Made by a program: the position numbers and the translations under genes
In this document: piece after piece, positions 59,714-64,000 of the stretch
How positions within the stretch are numbered: position 1 is the first letter of the stretch
How the letters are laid out: every line of letters begins with the position of its first letter
Notes under the pieces: model-generated
Database searches by the model: none
Told to the model about the DNA's origin: nothing
Seen by the model: only the letters and a program-made list of their open reading frames with translations
From: Spirosoma sp. 48-14
Lineage (GTDB): Bacteria > Bacteroidota > Bacteroidia > Cytophagales > Spirosomataceae
Length of the DNA: 64,000 bases
Direction of reading: 5' to 3'
NCBI RefSeq assembly: GCF_001898575.1
Contig: NZ_MKUD01000010.1
Span: forward strand, 62,001 to 126,000

Positions 59714-60850
59714 ATGCATACTCGCGCTGGTTTACTCAGTTTATTAATTGGTATCACCCTGACGGCCTGTTCTGATCATAGTGAGCAAAAGTCGGAAGCA
59801 ACCGCTCTGACGCTTCCTGTTATTCAATTGACGGAACAGGATGCTACGCTCGATCACTTTTATACGGGTGAGCTGGAAGCAGTTCAGAATGTAGAAGTAC
59901 GCGCTCGGGTAGCAGGGTATCTGGATAAAATCTTAATCGACGAAGGGCGACCCGTTCGTAAAGGCCAGCTATTATTCCAGCTTAATCCAACCGAATATCA
60001 AGTTGAAGTTGATCGGGGGCAGGCCAGTCTGGAAAGTGCGATGGCTGAAGAGCAATCGGCGGCTGTGGAACTGGAACGGGTTAAGCTCCTGGTCGGGAAA
60101 AATGTTATTTCACCTTCTGAACTGAAGCTGGCTAAAGCGAAAATGGAAACGGCTCGCTCCGCCATCAATGCGGCTAAAGCAGCGCTGACGAAAGCCCGGT
60201 TTCATGTATCGCTGACCAGCATCCGCGCACCCTTCGACGGGGTTATTAACCGGATTCCGTTTAAACGCGGAAGTCTGATCGAAGAAGGAGCTTTACTCAC
60301 GAGTATCTCCGACCTGCGGGAAATGTATGCCTATTTCCACGTTTCGGAGAAAGAGTACCTGGCGTTCATCAAGAAACGGCGCGACCCGGATAAAACTACC
60401 GTTCGGGAGGTCGATCTGTTGCTGGCCGATGATACCCCTTATCCGTTCAAAGGGAAAATTGAGACCACCGAAACCGAATTTGAGGGTAATTCGGGCACCA
60501 TTGCGTTCCGGGCCAGTTTCCCGAATCCCAACCGATTGCTCCGTCATGGTGCTACCGGCAAAATACGACTTGCTACAGAAGTGGACGATGCTGTTCTGGT
60601 TCCACAGAAAGCCGTATTCGAAGTACAGGATAAAAACTTCGTCTATGTGGTCGACGCCAAAAATAGAGTCCGCACCCGAAGTTTTGTTCCCCGGAGCCGG
60701 GTCGATCAAATGTATGTTGTCCAGTCGGGCCTAAAGGCGGGGGATCGGATCGTATACGAAGGTATCCAGAGCCTCAAAGATGGGATGACCATTATTCCAA
60801 AAGCACTGCCCGCCAAACACCTACAGGCTCTTTACGCATCGGCTCATTAA
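59714..60850 (+). CDS. RND efflux periplasmic adaptor (MexA/AcrA-like)
   Basis: A 378-residue lipoprotein (lipobox LTAC, Cys18). The layout is a first lipoyl half (VRARVAGYLDKILIDEGRPVRKGQLLFQL), a helical hairpin (about 100-150), a second lipoyl half (RAPFDGVINRIPFKRGSLIEEGALL) and beta-barrel/membrane-proximal domains. It links the inner-membrane pump with an outer-membrane channel. The permease gene follows after 112 nt. Confidence 0.92.
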   Translation: MHTRAGLLSLLIGITLTACSDHSEQKSEATALTLPVIQLTEQDATLDHFYTGELEAVQNVEVRARVAGYLDKILIDEGRPVRKGQLLFQLNPTEYQVEVDRGQASLESAMAEEQSAAVELERVKLLVGKNVISPSELKLAKAKMETARSAINAAKAALTKARFHVSLTSIRAPFDGVINRIPFKRGSLIEEGALLTSISDLREMYAYFHVSEKEYLAFIKKRRDPDKTTVREVDLLLADDTPYPFKGKIETTETEFEGNSGTIAFRASFPNPNRLLRHGATGKIRLATEVDDAVLVPQKAVFEVQDKNFVYVVDAKNRVRTRSFVPRSRVDQMYVVQSGLKAGDRIVYEGIQSLKDGMTIIPKALPAKHLQALYASAH

Positions 60851-60962
60851 TGGTCATTTTCTTTGCGTCATTCGGTAGGCATCGACTACTCGAAAACAAT
60901 CTGTGGCCCTGAATGACATGAAGCACAGGACAACTAACTGACCATCAACAACCTTTTAGAAG

Positions 60963-63900
60963 ATGTTCAATATATTCATCAAACGGCCTTTATTATCAAC
61001 GGTTATTTCCGTGCTGCTGGTACTGCTGGGGATATGGGCCCTAACAGGGCTACCTGTTACGCAGTTTCCGGATATCGTGCCGCCTTCGGTAACGGTAACG
61101 ACCAGATATACAGGCGCCAGTGCCGACGTATGTGTAAAAGCGGTAGCCACCCCACTTGAACGAGCTATCAACGGGGTACCGAACATGACCTACATGACCT
61201 CTATTTCGGGAAATGATGGGACTACACTGATTACCGTATTCTTTAAAGTAGGTACTGACCCGGATCTGGCAGCGGTGAACGTACAGAATCGGGTTACGAC
61301 CGTCATAGACGAACTCCCGGAAGAGGTGATCAAAGCGGGGGTTGTGACTGAAAAAGAGGTCAATAGTATGTTGCTGTACCTCAATATCGTCAGTGATGAC
61401 CCTACTGTAGACGAAAAATTTATCTACAATTTCGCCGACATCAATGTACTGGCCGAGTTGAAGCGGATCGACGGGGTTGGGTTTGCCGCCATTATGGGTA
61501 GTCGCGATTACTCCATGCGCGTGTGGCTCAAACCCGACCGCATGACGGCCTATAACGTATCGGCCAATGAGATTGTGGAGGCCATTCGCAAGCAGAACGT
61601 AGAAGCCGCTCCCGGCAAAGCTGGTGAAGCCGCCGACAAAGCTCCGCAGGTACTACAATACGTTCTGCGCTACACGGGTAAGTTTTTTGAACCGCAACAG
61701 TACGAGAATCTGGTTATTCGAACCGAGAAGGATGGCTCATTACTTTTTCTAAAGGATGTAGCTGACGTTGAATTTGGCTCGCTGGACTATTCCGTACTCT
61801 CGAAAAACGATGGCCGCCCTTCTGCTTCGATTATGCTGAAGCAACGGCCAGGTTCCAATGCCAGCGACGTGATTGCGGCCGTCAAACAGCGAATGACCGA
61901 GTTGAAAGAAACGTCGTTTCCGGCGGGTATGACCTACAACTACGCTTACGACGTGTCGCGGTTTCTGGATGCTTCGATCCATGAAGTGATTCGCACGCTG
62001 ATGGAAGCCTTCCTGCTGGTGTTTGTGATTGTCTTTCTCTTTTTGCAGGACTGGCGATCGACTCTGATCTGTGCGCTGGCCGTTCCGGTGGCATTGATTG
62101 GTACGTTCACCTTCATGAGTGCCATTGATTTCTCGATCAACCTGCTGACCCTGTTTGCCTTAGTGCTGGCGATTGGGATTGTGGTCGATAACGCCATCGT
62201 TGTGGTTGAAGCCGTCCATGCGCGTATGGAGGAAGAGCATCTGCCCCCCCGAAAAGCGACGTTTGCTGCCATGCACGATATTGCCGGGGCCATTGTTGCC
62301 ATCACGCTGGTGATGTCGGCGGTGTTTGTTCCCGTTGCGTTTATGTCGGGGCCCGTCGGTATTTTTTACCGGCAGTTCTCGCTGACACTTGCCATCGCCA
62401 TCGTGATTTCGGGTATCAACGCCCTCACACTTACTCCGGCTTTATGTGCCCTGCTGCTTCGCCCTGTTCATCACGAGAAAAAAGGATTGCTCGGTCGATT
62501 CTTTGCCCGTTTCAATCGGGGGTACGAATCGCTGGCGAATGGTTACCAGCGGTTGCTGCGTCGAATAGTCAGTCGAAGTGTGGTTACGTGGGGGTTGTTA
62601 CTTGCGTTCGCGCTGGGTACCTGGGGTGTACTTCAGTTATTGCCGGGTGGATTTATCCCTACCGAAGATCAGGGCATGATTTACGTTAACGTAACAACAC
62701 CTGCCGGAGCCACTGTCGACCGGACCGAGAAAGTACTGGACGGTATTGAAGAAATAGCTTCCAGGCAGGAATCGGTCGAAAACGTATCGACACTGGCGGG
62801 GTACAGCCTGCTTACCGACGGTGCAGGCGCGTCGTATGGTATGGCCATGATCAACCTCAAACACTGGGACGACCGGACGGTTTCGACCGATGAGCTGATC
62901 AAAATACTGGAGAACGAGACAAAAGGTATTACAGACGCCAGTATTCAGTTTTTCCCACCACCGACCGTACCGGGCTTTGGGAATTCCAGCGGTTTTGAAC
63001 TGCGTTTGCTGGACCGTGGCCGCAGCGACGACCTGCAAAAAACGAACAAAGTGGTTCAGGGATTTATCGAAGCGCTTAAAAAACGGCCCGAAATCAGCGA
63101 TGCCTTTACCAGTTTCGACCCCAGTTTTCCTCAATACCTGCTCCACGTCGATCAGCAAAAAGCCTCACAGAAAGGCGTTTCGATCGATAATGCGATGAGC
63201 ACACTGCAAACACTGATGGGGAGTTACTATGCGTCCAACTTTATCCGCTTCGGGCAGATGTACAAAGTCATGGTACAGGCGGCTCCGAGCTACCGGGTCA
63301 AACCGGAAGATGTACTGAATATGCGGGTCAAAAATGATCAGGGTGAAATGGTGCCGTATGCCAACTTCGTTAGTCTGGAGCGTATCTATGGACCTGAGCA
63401 GCTTACTCGCTATAACATGTACACCTCTGCCATGATCAATGGCGATGCGGCTCCTGGGTATAGCAGTGGGGATGCGATACGGGCGGTTGAAGAAGTAGCG
63501 GCCAAAGAACTGCCCAAAGGATTTGGGTTTGAATGGTCGGGGATGTCAAGGGAGGAAGTCAAGTCAGGCGATCAGGCAGTGTATATTTTCGCTATTTGCC
63601 TGGTGTTTGTTTACCTGTTGCTGGTGGCTCAGTACGAAAGTGTGCTGCTACCGCTGCCCGTTCTATTATCTCTGCCTACGGGTATTTTCGGCTCGTTTGC
63701 CTTTCTGCAACTGGCCGGACTCCAAAACAATATTTATGCGCAGGTAGCGCTGGTTATGCTGATCGGACTACTGGGTAAAAATGCCATCCTGATCGTTGAA
63801 TTCGCTAACCAGCGCCAACGCGAAGGAGCCTCCATTATCGATGCTGCTCTGGAGGGAGCCGTTTCCCGTTTGCGCCCGATTCTGATGACATCTTTTGCGT

Positions 63901-64000
63901 TCATTGCCGGGCTGGTTCCACTCTGTATGGCGGCTGGCGCGGGCGCACTCGGCAACCGATCCATCGGTACGGCAGCGGCTGGTGGCATGCTGACGGGCAC
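60963..64000 (+). CDS. RND efflux permease (HAE1/AcrB family; cut by window edge)
   Basis: The reading frame from the ATG at 60963 runs past 64000, giving at least 1012 residues. It has the RND layout of two six-helix bundles and porter loops: FPDIVPPSVTV, GASADVCVKAVATPLE, and the transmembrane 4 region AIGIVVDNAIVVVE, where the usual Asp-Asp pair is Asp-Asn. The transmembrane 10 Lys is present in GLLGKNAILIVEFA. It exports hydrophobic toxic compounds using the proton gradient. Only the C-terminus is missing. Confidence 0.9.
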   Translation, partial: MFNIFIKRPLLSTVISVLLVLLGIWALTGLPVTQFPDIVPPSVTVTTRYTGASADVCVKAVATPLERAINGVPNMTYMTSISGNDGTTLITVFFKVGTDPDLAAVNVQNRVTTVIDELPEEVIKAGVVTEKEVNSMLLYLNIVSDDPTVDEKFIYNFADINVLAELKRIDGVGFAAIMGSRDYSMRVWLKPDRMTAYNVSANEIVEAIRKQNVEAAPGKAGEAADKAPQVLQYVLRYTGKFFEPQQYENLVIRTEKDGSLLFLKDVADVEFGSLDYSVLSKNDGRPSASIMLKQRPGSNASDVIAAVKQRMTELKETSFPAGMTYNYAYDVSRFLDASIHEVIRTLMEAFLLVFVIVFLFLQDWRSTLICALAVPVALIGTFTFMSAIDFSINLLTLFALVLAIGIVVDNAIVVVEAVHARMEEEHLPPRKATFAAMHDIAGAIVAITLVMSAVFVPVAFMSGPVGIFYRQFSLTLAIAIVISGINALTLTPALCALLLRPVHHEKKGLLGRFFARFNRGYESLANGYQRLLRRIVSRSVVTWGLLLAFALGTWGVLQLLPGGFIPTEDQGMIYVNVTTPAGATVDRTEKVLDGIEEIASRQESVENVSTLAGYSLLTDGAGASYGMAMINLKHWDDRTVSTDELIKILENETKGITDASIQFFPPPTVPGFGNSSGFELRLLDRGRSDDLQKTNKVVQGFIEALKKRPEISDAFTSFDPSFPQYLLHVDQQKASQKGVSIDNAMSTLQTLMGSYYASNFIRFGQMYKVMVQAAPSYRVKPEDVLNMRVKNDQGEMVPYANFVSLERIYGPEQLTRYNMYTSAMINGDAAPGYSSGDAIRAVEEVAAKELPKGFGFEWSGMSREEVKSGDQAVYIFAICLVFVYLLLVAQYESVLLPLPVLLSLPTGIFGSFAFLQLAGLQNNIYAQVALVMLIGLLGKNAILIVEFANQRQREGASIIDAALEGAVSRLRPILMTSFAFIAGLVPLCMAAGAGALGNRSIGTAAAGGMLTG

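Noticed and set aside
60956..64000. Antisense ORFs over the RND permease
   Set aside because: The plus-strand frame is continuous and has RND motifs; the minus frames are short shadows.
1..64000. Retron, diversity-generating retroelement or CRISPR-Cas
   Set aside because: No reverse transcriptase, Cas protein or template/variable repeat pair was found.

Overview
The window looks like a piece of a Bacteroidota chromosome, most likely a Cytophagales member close to Spirosoma (inference from gene content, not from a database search). The signs are: starts without Shine-Dalgarno sequences, promoter elements of the TAnnTTTG type, a C-terminal segment resembling a type IX secretion sorting domain, a DUF4468-like lipoprotein, and repeat-rich surface proteins. 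About half of the window is a prophage; the rest is a chromosomal stress and envelope region.

Prophage, 1 to about 32760 (its left end lies outside the window). The left edge carries scaffold, decoration and major capsid genes on the minus strand. Divergent from them, on the plus strand, are a lysis module (holin-like and spanin-like membrane proteins, M15 endolysin), both terminase subunits, the portal protein and a MuF-type head protein. From about 11 to 26 kb a long minus-strand early region holds DNA-modification genes (C5 methyltransferase, N4/N6 methyltransferase with a SNF2-like helicase, DUF5131, a truncated PP-loop gene), an initiator and AAA+ loader pair with a predicted origin inside the initiator gene, a RecT-like protein, many tiny translationally coupled genes, an excisionase-like regulator, an antirepressor and a Cro-like gene. 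The S24 repressor is divergent at 26174. Lysogeny-associated cargo follows (two lipoproteins, a 17-residue-repeat surface protein, two small membrane proteins), then the tyrosine integrase and an attachment site made of the 3' part of a tRNA-Arg(TCT) gene.

Chromosome, about 32.8 to 64 kb. A secreted YVTN beta-propeller protein is followed by a trehalose cluster: a TreZ-like GH13 protein that has lost key catalytic residues, TreS fused to maltokinase, periplasmic trehalase, and an OtsA-OtsB fusion. Next come an OmpR-type two-component pair, DUF389 and small membrane proteins, a Na+/H+ antiporter, a ClC channel, a coiled-coil membrane protein with an HMA-fold protein lacking CxxC, a secreted TPR protein, a haloperoxidase-like lipoprotein and an RND efflux system cut by the window edge.

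The most notable signal is regulatory. Eight intergenic regions between 37.2 and 59.7 kb carry arrays of four (once five) heptamers of the type TTCTAAG on an exact 11-bp pitch. Each array ends 9 or 10 nt before a TTTG-like -7 box. They face the TreZ-like gene, the TreS/trehalase operon, otsAB, two small membrane proteins, the coiled-coil/HMA pair, the TPR gene and the RND operon. This predicts one regulon, probably controlled by an OmpR-family regulator; the regulator at 47357 is the obvious candidate.
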